Assembly: GCF_004337365.2 (NCBI RefSeq)
Contig: NZ_CP044016.1
Span: 992,001 to 1,056,000 of the forward strand
DNA length: 64,000 bases
Source of the DNA: Rhizosphaericola mali
GTDB taxonomy: Bacteria > Bacteroidota > Bacteroidia > Chitinophagales > Chitinophagaceae
Direction of reading: 5' to 3'
Below the pieces are notes generated by a model. The model saw nothing but the letters and a program-made list of their open reading frames with translations, ran no database searches and had not been told where the DNA came from. Positions 51,095 to 60,094 of this stretch are shown piece after piece. Position 1 is the stretch's first letter; each line of letters begins with the position of its first letter. The translations under genes were made by a program, and so were the position numbers.

Positions 51095-51847
51095 ATGTCT
51101 CATAATGTTGCAGGAAAAGTAATCCTGATCGCAGGTGGTGGTAAAAACCTTGGCGGATTATTAAGTAAAGATTTTGCCAAAAAACAAGCAAAAATTGCTA
51201 TTCATTATAATAGCGAAAGCTCAAAAAACGATGCGGAAAAAACGCTAGAAGAAGTGAAAAGTTTGGGTGCAGAAGCGATTTTAATACAAGCGGATTTGAC
51301 CAAAATTGAAAATATTACCAAATTGTTTGATGAAACAATTGCGCATTTTGGTGGTATTGATATTGCGATAAATACCGTAGGAAAAGTATTGAAAAAGCCT
51401 TTTGTAGACACAACAGAAGCGGAATATGATAGTATGAGTGATATCAATTCCAAAGTTGCTTATTTTTTCATACAAGAAGCTGGCAAAAAATTAAATAATA
51501 ATGGAAAAATCTGCACGATTGTAACTTCTCTTTTGGCGGCGTACACAGGCTTGTATTCCACTTATGAAGGTTTGAAAGCTCCAGTGGAACATTTTACACG
51601 TGCGGCTTCTAAAGAATTTGGAGAAAGAGGTATTTCAGTTACGGCTGTTGCACCAGGTCCGATGGATACACCATTTTTCTATGGACAAGAAAATGCGGAT
51701 GCTGTTGCGTATCATAAATCGGCAGCGGCATTGGGCGGACTAACCAAAATTGAAGACATTGCTCCATTGGTGGAATTTTTGGTTTCAGATGGTTGGTGGA
51801 TAACTGGACAGACCATTTTTGCCAATGGTGGATATACCACAAGATAA
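51095..51847 (+). CDS. Short-chain dehydrogenase/reductase
   Basis: The 250-residue NAD(P)-dependent Rossmann enzyme has a glycine-rich GGGKNLGGLLSKDF motif, INTVGK in the NAG region, and the catalytic Ser (VTSLLAAYTGLY) with YEGLK in the YxxxK slot. PGPMDTPFFYG and the C-terminal WITGQTIFANGGYTTR are typical of the classical SDR group. Substrate is not decided. It follows an AraC-like regulator. Confidence 0.88.
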   Translation: MSHNVAGKVILIAGGGKNLGGLLSKDFAKKQAKIAIHYNSESSKNDAEKTLEEVKSLGAEAILIQADLTKIENITKLFDETIAHFGGIDIAINTVGKVLKKPFVDTTEAEYDSMSDINSKVAYFFIQEAGKKLNNNGKICTIVTSLLAAYTGLYSTYEGLKAPVEHFTRAASKEFGERGISVTAVAPGPMDTPFFYGQENADAVAYHKSAAALGGLTKIEDIAPLVEFLVSDGWWITGQTIFANGGYTTR

Positions 51848-51949
51848 TTTTGTTAAAATCTACCAAATATAAAATTTCATATAGATATATGGAAAGTTGG
51901 TACGGTTTTAGAGAACTAATAAATGTTTTTTAAGGGTTTAGGGTTGAAA

Positions 51950-51986
51950 GGGGGTTTCTGTTCTCAGTTACCCCCATATTTTTTTA
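51950..51986 (+). terminator. Probable terminator after SDR gene
   Basis: GGGGGT pairs with ACCCCC, with an inner CTG/CAG stem across a TT/TT internal loop, followed by ATATTTTTTTA. The T tract runs into the convergent ubiD stop codon. Confidence 0.6.
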
Positions 51987-53777
51987 GATAAGTTGATATT
52001 TTTTGCAGATTTGCAAAGCTCGATTATATACTTCAGGATTTTCTTCTAACGCAGGAGCGTGGTGTGGTTTAATTCTCGCATCTAAAATGATCGGACCTTC
52101 ACAACCCCAATGTTTATCGGAATAAAAGGAATGTATTCCCAATATATCTTTAGCCGGATTTGTACGTGTAAAAGTCACCCAAAGAAAATTGTTCAAATTT
52201 TCGCACAAAAAGTCTGGATTTTCGGTAATTACAATCATGGCAATTCCTAGATTTTCCCAATCCAAATTTATATTTTCAATTGCTGAATCAAGATGGATAT
52301 TTGCATCATATTTTCCCATATCTATCGCAACAATACCAGGCAAAACTAATTTTGCATTTGGATAAATATTGGTAATTTCTTTTGGCAGATTGGTAGCTAA
52401 TTCTCTTAATTTTTTTCCAGCGGTAGCAAAGATGACCTTACTTCCCTTATTTAATGCAAAACCTGAATAATCTAAGGTGTCGATGGTTGTATTGGTGATA
52501 AAATGAATATCTCGTTTGAAATCAATTCGTTCGAATATATATCTGAAATAAGCGGGAATATCATGCGTTGAAGGACAATCTTTTGCTTGTGAAGTAATAA
52601 ATAAATATTTAGCCAAACTCAATTGTCCCGTACCCAAAATTCGCATGGATTGTGTCAATATTTCGGCAGGTTCAGTAATATCTAAATATGGCGTATAACG
52701 CTCTTTTCCAATAGCTAAGAGTAGTGGATGTACGCCAGCCGCATCAACCGCATGCACTTCCTGAACTCCAGGCAATTCATTTTTGATAGCATCTCCAGTA
52801 ATTTCATGAATTAATGCACCGAAACTCGTATCTTCTTGAGGTGGGCGACCGACCACTGTAAAAGGCCAAATAGCATTTTTCTTTGCCAATACATTGGATA
52901 CCTTCAATACGGGAAAAGGATGCGCAAGGCTATAATATCCTAAATGATCACCAAATGGACCTTCGGGTTTTAATTCATTTGGATTAATTTCTCCTGTAAT
53001 TACGAAATCGGCATCCAAACTCACTACATTTCCATTATCAACTGCATATCGAAATCTACGACCTGCCAATAAACCAGCAAAATTGACTTCGCTCATACCT
53101 TCGGGTAGAGGCATTACCGCAGCAACTGTATGTGCAGGAGGACCACCTACGAAAATACTCACTTTTAAAGGCTGATTTTGCTCTATGGCATTTTGTTGGT
53201 GAATCCCGATACCTCGATGGATTTGGTAGTGTAGTCCAATTTCTTTATTTGCAATATATTCATTTCCAGACAATTGGATACGATACATCCCAATATTGGA
53301 GTGTGCAATATCATTATTTATTGGATCTTGAGAAAATACCTGTGGTAAAGTAATAAATGCGCCTCCATCCATTTCCCAACAGGTAATTAGTGGTAAGTCT
53401 TGAATTCGGATTTCTTCAAAATTCTTTAATTTGGATAAGGATTGTTTTTTGGGCAGTGCAAATCTGGCTTTGGATAAAGCAGAAATTTTACGAAATGCCG
53501 CTGCCGGATTATTTTTTATTTGAATAAGGTCTTGAACTGATTTGAGGCTATTTCTAAAGATGAATTTCGACCGATCAAGTGTCCCAAATATATTCGCAAC
53601 AGCGCGGAATTTGGAATCTTTGACTTTTTCAAAAAGAATAGCCGGACCTTGTTGCTGGTATACAATTCTTTGAATGGCAGCCATTTCTAAATAAGGATCT
53701 ACTTCCTCCTTAATTATGGTAAGCTGTCCATTTTTTTCTAAATCATTTAAACAATCCTCCAATGAAGTATACGCCAT
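51984..53777 (-). CDS. UbiD-family decarboxylase (menaquinone biosynthesis)
   Basis: The 597-residue prenylated-FMN-dependent decarboxylase has the family's EGPFGDHLGYYS block with the catalytic Glu and a conserved FTVVGRPPQEDTSFGALIHEITGD, plus IHRGIGIHQQNA. In Bacteroidota this branch is usually assigned to menaquinone or related quinone synthesis; no other men genes lie beside it. Start set at MAYTSLED; an ATG 27 bases upstream would add nine residues. It is the last gene of a minus-strand series after three outer-membrane barrel genes. Confidence 0.88.
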   Translation of the reverse strand: MAYTSLEDCLNDLEKNGQLTIIKEEVDPYLEMAAIQRIVYQQQGPAILFEKVKDSKFRAVANIFGTLDRSKFIFRNSLKSVQDLIQIKNNPAAAFRKISALSKARFALPKKQSLSKLKNFEEIRIQDLPLITCWEMDGGAFITLPQVFSQDPINNDIAHSNIGMYRIQLSGNEYIANKEIGLHYQIHRGIGIHQQNAIEQNQPLKVSIFVGGPPAHTVAAVMPLPEGMSEVNFAGLLAGRRFRYAVDNGNVVSLDADFVITGEINPNELKPEGPFGDHLGYYSLAHPFPVLKVSNVLAKKNAIWPFTVVGRPPQEDTSFGALIHEITGDAIKNELPGVQEVHAVDAAGVHPLLLAIGKERYTPYLDITEPAEILTQSMRILGTGQLSLAKYLFITSQAKDCPSTHDIPAYFRYIFERIDFKRDIHFITNTTIDTLDYSGFALNKGSKVIFATAGKKLRELATNLPKEITNIYPNAKLVLPGIVAIDMGKYDANIHLDSAIENINLDWENLGIAMIVITENPDFLCENLNNFLWVTFTRTNPAKDILGIHSFYSDKHWGCEGPIILDARIKPHHAPALEENPEVYNRALQICKKYQLI

Positions 53778-53825
53778 ATTCCAAGTTTTCAAATAGGATT
53801 GCAATATTACGTAAAAGTGTAGTTT

Positions 53826-54719
53826 TTAAAGATAAACAGGAGGACAACCTTTCTTTGCATAATTAGTTCGCTTCTCTTTTGGTCCAGTATCTAATTTTGG
53901 ATGTTTTCTAAATAAAGAAGTTTCAAAACCTGCCAGTCTAAAATTTACACCAATCATAATAGGATAATAATAATCATTGCTATTATTGTCATATAAGGCG
54001 GTAGATCCATATCCATCTATATAATCCGTAAATAAAATACGTCTTGAAAATTCAGCATATAGACCAATAAATTTAGTTGGGGCATATTTGATTCCAAAAC
54101 CTACTGGGATGTTATACATGGTAGAGGAGTGGCTAGACCCTTTGGGATCTGTTTGTACTCCATCAGGTAAAAAAATTCCTCCATTTTCAGATTTAATTGC
54201 TTTTCCCGTAATAGGATCGATATAACCTTTGGGGAAAATAAAATAACGATTATAATGATAAAAGTTTAATCCAGTAAATACATACGGAGTAAACTTTCTT
54301 TCACCTGTAGTTATATCAAAAAAATCGTATTCAGGAATAATACCTAATTCTTCAATTCTAGATTTAAATTGATATGGTAAGACTGTCGTACCTGTTGGTT
54401 CGCTTCCACTGTTGACGATTTTACCAATTTCTCCATTATTTTCCCAACTGGGTACGTAACCTAATCCTTCAGATGAACCTCCTGCATTGGTGTAAAAAAG
54501 TTGACCTCTTAAAATAATGTGATTAGTCATTTCATAAGCCAAGTATGATTGAAATGCTGGATATTTTTTATATTGAAAACCACCTTCTCCACCTAATGTA
54601 TTAACCCCAACGCCTAAACCTAAATGCGTTTTTTCCCAAAAAGATTCTGATTGACAAAAACTTATATTTTGGATCAATAAAAGAAAAATTAGTATTTTAA
54701 ATGTTGGATTAAAAAACAT
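53826..54719 (-). CDS. PorG-like (DUF6089-type) outer-membrane beta-barrel protein, paralogue 1
   Basis: The 297-residue protein has a signal peptide (ILIFLLLIQNISFCQ) and barrel strands including SRIEELGIIPEYDF, FTPYVFTGLNFYHYN, IPVGFGIKYAPTKFIGLYAEFSRRILFTDYIDGYG and IMIGVNFRLAG. The terminal residues are CPPVYL, the same as the next gene. The strand pattern recalls PorG/DUF6089, a T9SS outer-membrane component; that family call is from memory. It is cotranscribed with the other two barrels (26-29-base gaps). Confidence 0.68.
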   Translation of the reverse strand: MFFNPTFKILIFLLLIQNISFCQSESFWEKTHLGLGVGVNTLGGEGGFQYKKYPAFQSYLAYEMTNHIILRGQLFYTNAGGSSEGLGYVPSWENNGEIGKIVNSGSEPTGTTVLPYQFKSRIEELGIIPEYDFFDITTGERKFTPYVFTGLNFYHYNRYFIFPKGYIDPITGKAIKSENGGIFLPDGVQTDPKGSSHSSTMYNIPVGFGIKYAPTKFIGLYAEFSRRILFTDYIDGYGSTALYDNNSNDYYYPIMIGVNFRLAGFETSLFRKHPKLDTGPKEKRTNYAKKGCPPVYL

Positions 54720-54745
54720 ACACTTGGTTAGAACGACTCAAATAT

Positions 54746-55486
54746 TTACAAATATACGGGAGGGCAATTTTGTAGATTTCGCCTGCTATGTCCACTTGAT
54801 TTTTGAGAACGATGGCTGCTATAATCGCCACCTAATCTAAATGTTACACCAAACAAAAAATTATAATAGACATCATTTTTTATAGAGGAACTTTTAAATT
54901 GATATCCATCAATTTCATCTGTATTAGTTAATCTAAAATTACCTTCACCAAATAGGCGTATATTGTCCGTAATAGCATATTTTATGCCACCACCAAATGG
55001 TATATTTATTTTTCTAGGAACTGATGCTAAGTCGTAATTATACTTATCATATCTTTTGGTAACATCGTTATATTCGTAGTAAAATGGGGTGTAGTGAAAA
55101 TAACCAACACCTGCAAATATATAAGGAGTCCATTTACTACCTTCATTCATATTAAGCAAGTCAAATTCTGGCATGATGCTGATCTCTTGGATATTAGATC
55201 TAAATGGATGTAATTGTTGTCTTTCACTACCTTGATCGCTCGCTCCAACGGAACCAAATGTTACTTGACCTTTTATATAAAAATGATCATTAAGTTCATA
55301 TCTTATATTACCAGCAACAGAAAATTGAGTATATTCACTATAGATATCACCATAATAACGCATAGGTCCAAACCCAATACCTAAATGTAATTTTTCGCTA
55401 AAAGATTGACCATGTACCTGAGAAATGATTAGCATTGATAAAAGGGCAAAGGTACATTGAAAAAAAAGTGACTTCATATTGTTCAA
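54746..55486 (-). CDS. PorG-like (DUF6089-type) outer-membrane beta-barrel protein, paralogue 2
   Basis: The 246-residue protein resembles the neighbouring paralogue: signal peptide ending VHGQ, LHLGIGFGPMRYYGDIY, YELNDHFYIKGQVTFG, ISIMPEFDLLNMNEGSKWTPYIFAGVGYFHY, IPFGGGIKYAITDNIRLFGEGNFRLTNTDEIDGY and the C-terminal CPPVYL. The shared end suggests gene duplication. The GSYYxGD-type start of the barrel supports the DUF6089/PorG family. An internal ATG at 55477 (MKSLFF) could also be the start. Confidence 0.7.
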   Translation of the reverse strand: MNNMKSLFFQCTFALLSMLIISQVHGQSFSEKLHLGIGFGPMRYYGDIYSEYTQFSVAGNIRYELNDHFYIKGQVTFGSVGASDQGSERQQLHPFRSNIQEISIMPEFDLLNMNEGSKWTPYIFAGVGYFHYTPFYYEYNDVTKRYDKYNYDLASVPRKINIPFGGGIKYAITDNIRLFGEGNFRLTNTDEIDGYQFKSSSIKNDVYYNFLFGVTFRLGGDYSSHRSQKSSGHSRRNLQNCPPVYL

Positions 55487-55515
55487 AACAGAATTAAAAT
55501 TTGCAATGCTACAGA

Positions 55516-56292
55516 TTATTGTTCGATATTGATAGAAAAACTCAACATCCTTTGTTGTAACTTATTAAATGTATCCCCCGAATAAGGATTTGAAAAATCT
55601 CTTCTATGATCATTCATGAATGAGCTACTAAATCTAAATTCAGGTGAAATAACAGCAAACGGTAAGTAAATGTGTACACCTGCTCCCATTTCTCCACCAA
55701 AAGATACTTTTCTCATTAAAGGAGCTGTCGCATTGCCCAAATCCCTTTCTGCTGTATATTCTTGAGAATTACTTGATAAGTTAAAATCAACTTTTGGGCC
55801 GCCAAATAAATATGCACGGTAATTATTTATTCTGTCAGATGTGAATTTTACGTGCAAAGGAATACTGATTAGTGTTTGAGGTAATTTCATTTGCTCGTAA
55901 TAATCTCCAGAGCTTGATACAAGTAAATTGCTTTTATCCGTAGGTATGGCACCATCAGCATAATAATAATTCAAATATTTAGACCCACCTATAATTAATT
56001 TTGGTACAGTTCTTAATTCCCAATGTCTAGCTAATTTTAATGTTCCCATTAAGCCTAATTCAATTCCGCCACTAGATCCAGATTCAGCTCTTTTGAAGTT
56101 GCTTTGCTCATTAAAAAGACCAGATTTTGTAGTTTTTAAGAAGGAAGAATTATATCCAAATGAAATACCAAAATAATAAGGGAGTTCATCATGATCATTT
56201 TTTTCAAAATATCCATCTTGAGCGTATATTTTAATTCCACTTGAAATGGATATAAGTATAATTAAAGCGCAAATGCTTTTCATATGAAACAT
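55516..56292 (-). CDS. porT: PorT-like outer-membrane beta-barrel protein
   Basis: The 258-residue protein has a signal peptide (ALIILISISSGIKIYAQ) and a barrel resembling the T9SS/gliding protein PorT. Matching segments are FGISFGYNSSFLK, the RTVPKLIIGG strand, TLISIPLHVKFTS, RAYLFGGPKVDFNL, VSFGGEMGAGVHIYLPFAVISPEFRFSS and the terminal RMLSFSINIE. It is first in the minus-strand series porT-like, porG-like, porG-like, ubiD and divergent from mgtE. A start at 56283 (MKSICALII) is equally possible. Confidence 0.75.
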   Translation of the reverse strand: MFHMKSICALIILISISSGIKIYAQDGYFEKNDHDELPYYFGISFGYNSSFLKTTKSGLFNEQSNFKRAESGSSGGIELGLMGTLKLARHWELRTVPKLIIGGSKYLNYYYADGAIPTDKSNLLVSSSGDYYEQMKLPQTLISIPLHVKFTSDRINNYRAYLFGGPKVDFNLSSNSQEYTAERDLGNATAPLMRKVSFGGEMGAGVHIYLPFAVISPEFRFSSSFMNDHRRDFSNPYSGDTFNKLQQRMLSFSINIEQ

Positions 56293-56373
56293 TAATAATT
56301 GATTTTCTTTGAATAACTTAACGACATTTAAAAAGAATAATTGTCTTCAATTAATATGCCATATAAGTTTTTG

Positions 56374-56381
56374 TATTTTCG
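56374..56381 (+). promoter_or_regulatory. Candidate -7 element of mgtE
   Basis: TATTTTCG, one base from TAnnTTTG, lies 39 bases before the mgtE start codon. Confidence 0.35.
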
Positions 56382-56419
56382 CAACCTCATTTAAAACGTG
56401 TATTTATTATATTGCAGCT

Positions 56420-57826
56420 ATGAGTTTCGAATTTGAACCATTATCTATCGACGATGAATTTGAAAGATTGTTAGAAATCGGAGATAAAATACTTATCACA
56501 GAGTTTCTAAATGATCAGAATATTAGTGATGTAGTAGAATTGGTAGATAATTTTCCGGAGTATGAGACTCAAATTGTCTCCACCATGTCTACGCATCGAG
56601 CGTCTAGTGTTTTTAAAATGCTAGATTTTTCTGTGCAAAAAAGAATCATTAATAGCCTTTCTCCCATAAAAACGGCGGAACTTTTAAATGAATTATCTCC
56701 AGATGATCGTACACAATTTTTGGAATCCCTTCCAAATGAACAGCTGAGAGATCTATTAAAATTATTAGATCCAAAGGAGGTTAAGATCACTGTAAGTCTT
56801 TTGGGATATCCTGAAGATAGTGTTGGACGTCTGATGACAACAGATTACGTCTATGTTTATGAAGATAATACGGTTTTGGATGCCTTTCACACGATCCGAA
56901 AATTTGGGAAGAATTCTGAAACAGTAGATGTTATTTATGTGATTAGTTTTGATGGAAAGCTAATTGATGACTTGCGTATTCGTGATTTGATTCTTGCTTC
57001 CCCAGAAACTCCTATAAGTGAAATTATTGATGGAAGATTTATCTCCTTAAAAGCTACGGATGATCAAGAGTATGCCAGTCAAGTATTCAAAAAAAATAAT
57101 CGCGTCGCTCTTCCAGTTACCGGAGATAATGACAAATTGTTGGGCATTGTGACGATTGATGATATCCTTTGGGTAACCAATGAAGAATTTAGTGAGGATA
57201 TGCAAAAAATGGGTGGTACCGAGGCATTGGACGAGCCTTATTTAGATACTCCATTTTTCAAATTAATGAAAAAAAGAGCGGGTTGGTTGATTATCCTCTT
57301 TTTGAGTGAATTATTAACGGCAACTGCTATGGCTTATTTCAATGATGAAATAGCCAAAGCAACTATCTTAGCGATGTTTATTCCATTAATTATGTCGAGT
57401 GGTGGCAATAGTGGTTCGCAAGCCTCTACACTTATTATTCAAGCGATGGCGGTAGATGAAGTTTCTTTGAGTGATTGGTGGCGCGTTATGCGACGAGAAT
57501 TTTTCAGTGGGTTGACCTTAGGCGGTATTTTGGGTATCATTGGATTTATCCGAATATTTCTATGGCATCAACTGATGGTTCATGGCGTATTTGAAGATAT
57601 TTACGGGCCACATTGGTTATTGGTCGGAGCTACGGTAGGTGTTTCTCTTTTGGGAATTGTAATGTGGGGTACACTTTCTGGCTCCATGTTACCAATGGTG
57701 TTGAAAAAATTGGGTGCCGATCCTGCGGTTTCTTCAGCTCCATTTGTTGCGACATTGGTGGATGTAACAGGTATCGTTATTTATTTTTCTGTAGCATATA
57801 TGTTCTTGAGAGGAATTTTATTGTAA
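56420..57826 (+). CDS. mgtE: Magnesium transporter MgtE
   Basis: The 468-residue channel has the MgtE layout: N-terminal helical superhelix (about 20-125, AELLNELSPDDRTQFLESLP), a pair of CBS domains (about 130-250, LPVTGDNDKLLGIVTIDDIL) and five membrane segments (about 285-465). PLIMSSGGNSGSQASTLIIQAMA includes the pore-lining residues, and DPAVSSAPFVATLVDVTGIVIYF completes the Mg2+ path. The long frame opens upstream, but MSFEFEP (56420) gives the expected N terminus. It precedes a short tandem repeat and lgt. Confidence 0.95.
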   Translation: MSFEFEPLSIDDEFERLLEIGDKILITEFLNDQNISDVVELVDNFPEYETQIVSTMSTHRASSVFKMLDFSVQKRIINSLSPIKTAELLNELSPDDRTQFLESLPNEQLRDLLKLLDPKEVKITVSLLGYPEDSVGRLMTTDYVYVYEDNTVLDAFHTIRKFGKNSETVDVIYVISFDGKLIDDLRIRDLILASPETPISEIIDGRFISLKATDDQEYASQVFKKNNRVALPVTGDNDKLLGIVTIDDILWVTNEEFSEDMQKMGGTEALDEPYLDTPFFKLMKKRAGWLIILFLSELLTATAMAYFNDEIAKATILAMFIPLIMSSGGNSGSQASTLIIQAMAVDEVSLSDWWRVMRREFFSGLTLGGILGIIGFIRIFLWHQLMVHGVFEDIYGPHWLLVGATVGVSLLGIVMWGTLSGSMLPMVLKKLGADPAVSSAPFVATLVDVTGIVIYFSVAYMFLRGILL

Positions 57827-57878
57827 ATAGTAATTAGAAGCGAGTAACTAGTAATAATGAAAATTTTTTCTTAATCAT

Positions 57879-57913
57879 AATTCATAATTCATAATTCATA
57901 ATTCATAATTCAT
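57879..57913 (+). repeat. Five tandem AATTCAT units between mgtE and lgt
   Basis: Five perfect copies of AATTCAT run in tandem, preceded by a degenerate copy at 57873 and ending 24 bases before the lgt start codon. Slipped-strand copy-number change would alter spacing upstream of lgt. Confidence 0.85.
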
Positions 57914-57936
57914 AATTTTTATCCTAATAATTATCC

Positions 57937-59109
57937 ATGTATCCTAATCTATATTACGTATTTAAAGAATTATTTCACATTGATTTACCTGCGTTGAAGG
58001 TGATCAATACATTTGGTTTTTTCGTTGCGATTGCATTTCTTATTTGCGCAGCGTTAATCGTCAAAGAGTTAAAAAGAAGACAAGCGTTAGGAATATTTAC
58101 CTATGAAGATAAAAAAGTAACGATAGGCGAACCTGCAACAACAACCGAATTGGTGTTAAATTTCGTATTGGGATTTGCAATGGGATATAAAATTTTGGGT
58201 GTTTTTGTAACGAAAGGCGCACTCAATAATCCACAAGAATTTTTATTTTCCGGCCAAGGAAATTTCATTGCAGGTATTGCAGTAGGTGCTCTTTTTGCTT
58301 TTTTGAAATGGCAAGAAAAGAACAAAGTCAAATTGGCTAAACCCGAAACTCGAACAATTCGCATCTGGCCGAGTGATAGAGTGGGAGACATAATTATGAT
58401 TGCTGCCGGAGGAGGTTTCGTCGGTGCGAAGATTTTTGACAATTTGGAAAATTGGAATCGATTTATTCAAGATCCGATTGGTAATTTGTTGTCGCCAAGT
58501 GGTTTGACATATTACGGTGGCTTGATTGTCGCGTCACTCTCTCTTTGGTATTATTTTCGAAAACATAATATGCGTTTTATTGATGTTGCGGATGCGCTAG
58601 CACCTATTTTGATGTTGTCTTATGGTTTGGGTAGGATTGGTTGTCAAGTAGCTGGAGACGGAGATTGGGGCATTGTAAATACAAAACCTAAACCATTTAG
58701 TTGGATGCCAGATTGGTTTTGGAGTTATGACTATGCACATAATGTAAATAAGGAAGGTGTGCCTTTGCCCAATTGTACTTGGGATGATTATTGCACACAT
58801 TTACCACAAGGTGTTTTCCCAACTCCTTTATATGAAATCATTGTTTCTGTGATCTTATTTTTCTTTCTATGGTCGGTTCGCAAAAAAATTACAACTCCAG
58901 GTAAATTATTTGGATTGTATTTGTTCGTCAACGGTTGGGAAAGATTATTGATTGAACAAATTCGTGTAAATACTAAATATGATATTTTCGGATTTCATCC
59001 AACGCAAGCAGAAATCATTGCAACCGTTTTGATAGTTGGAGGTGCTTTATTGTTCTTTAAAGCGAAAGATTGGATCAAACCGACAACCAATCATCTCGCT
59101 AAAAACTAA
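57937..59109 (+). CDS. lgt: Prolipoprotein diacylglyceryl transferase
   Basis: Lgt attaches diacylglycerol to the lipobox cysteine of prelipoproteins in the cytoplasmic membrane. The 390-residue protein has about seven membrane segments and the family block GLGRIGCQVAGDGDWG (Arg and Asp/Glu-type residues; many enzymes read GRIGNFINGE). SPSGLTYYGGLIVASL, YPTPLYEI-like FPTPLYEIIVS and a C-terminal HPTQAEII are conserved. The length exceeds E. coli Lgt (291) because of a loop, as in other Bacteroidota. Many lipoproteins in this window would be its clients. Confidence 0.92.
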   Translation: MYPNLYYVFKELFHIDLPALKVINTFGFFVAIAFLICAALIVKELKRRQALGIFTYEDKKVTIGEPATTTELVLNFVLGFAMGYKILGVFVTKGALNNPQEFLFSGQGNFIAGIAVGALFAFLKWQEKNKVKLAKPETRTIRIWPSDRVGDIIMIAAGGGFVGAKIFDNLENWNRFIQDPIGNLLSPSGLTYYGGLIVASLSLWYYFRKHNMRFIDVADALAPILMLSYGLGRIGCQVAGDGDWGIVNTKPKPFSWMPDWFWSYDYAHNVNKEGVPLPNCTWDDYCTHLPQGVFPTPLYEIIVSVILFFFLWSVRKKITTPGKLFGLYLFVNGWERLLIEQIRVNTKYDIFGFHPTQAEIIATVLIVGGALLFFKAKDWIKPTTNHLAKN

Positions 59110-59130
59110 CACTTTTAAATATTGGAGGAA

Positions 59131-60060
59131 ATGAAACTATTCTTGAGAAATAATCAATTTTCAGGCTTGTGTTTACTTTTTTCTGTAACAATGATTCATG
59201 CACAGAAAAAAGTAGATAGAAAATTAGAGAAAAAATTAGCACCCCTTATTCAAAATTTTCATGGAACCTCTGGCATTTATGTTGAAAATCTAAAAACGGG
59301 AAAATTTGTAGCCATCAATGCTGATACGATTTTTCCAACGGCAAGTATTGTAAAAGTTCCCATACTTACAACAGTTTACCAAAAAATTTTAGACGGAAAA
59401 TTAACTTATAATCAAAAGCTTATTTATAAGGATTCTTTGAAATATGGAGGTTCTGGTTTTGCTCAATTTTTCAAAGATAGTACACCAATGGATATAGCGA
59501 CAGCGGCGGCTTTGATGATTGATTATAGCGATAATACAACTTCCCTTTGGTTACAATCATTGGTTGGTGGCTCTGATACGATTAATGCGGTTTTGGATAA
59601 ATTAGGTTTGAAAGATACGCGTGATAATTCTCGGGCCAATCGGGAAGCGAATCGCAAAATCTATGGTTGGGGGCAAACTACGCCACGCGAAATGGCAACT
59701 TTACTCAAAGATATTTACCTAAAAAAAATATTGAATCCAGCAGCGTGTGAAAGCATGTATCGCACGATGTCGCATGTTTATTATGATAATTTCGCACTTT
59801 CGCAAATACCTCCATTTATACAAACCGCATCCAAACAAGGTATGGTAGATGAGTCTCGATCGGAATTGGTGATGGTCAATGCACCACATGGAGATTATGT
59901 ATTTTACATTGCTACGAAAAATAATCAAGATCAAAGCTGGCAATCCAATAATGAAGCTTGGCAATTGGCTCGTGCTATTTCCAAATTATTGTGGCATTAT
60001 TTCGAACCAAAATCTAATTGGCAACCACCTGTTGGTGCTGATATTTATTTAGGAAAATAA
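59131..60060 (+). CDS. Class A beta-lactamase-like serine hydrolase
   Basis: The 309-residue secreted protein has a signal peptide (FSGLCLLFSVTMIHAQ). Serine-hydrolase motifs are present: S72-I-V-K75 (SxxK), S134-D-N136 (SDN) and a KQG in the KTG position. In the omega loop the segment N171-R-E-A-N175 aligns Asn175 with Asn170 of class A enzymes but puts Asn171, not Glu, at the 166 position, with a Glu two residues on. It may thus be a penicillin-binding or weakly active lactamase. The ATG at 59131 follows a GGAGG; a TTG 9 bases upstream is less likely. Confidence 0.8.
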   Translation: MKLFLRNNQFSGLCLLFSVTMIHAQKKVDRKLEKKLAPLIQNFHGTSGIYVENLKTGKFVAINADTIFPTASIVKVPILTTVYQKILDGKLTYNQKLIYKDSLKYGGSGFAQFFKDSTPMDIATAAALMIDYSDNTTSLWLQSLVGGSDTINAVLDKLGLKDTRDNSRANREANRKIYGWGQTTPREMATLLKDIYLKKILNPAACESMYRTMSHVYYDNFALSQIPPFIQTASKQGMVDESRSELVMVNAPHGDYVFYIATKNNQDQSWQSNNEAWQLARAISKLLWHYFEPKSNWQPPVGADIYLGK

Positions 60061-60094
60061 TTGATAGTGAATTTCATTTTTAAAAAATAGTATT

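Noticed and set aside
57873-57913. Short direct repeats as a CRISPR array
   Set aside because: Units are 7 bases in direct tandem with no spacers and no cas genes nearby.
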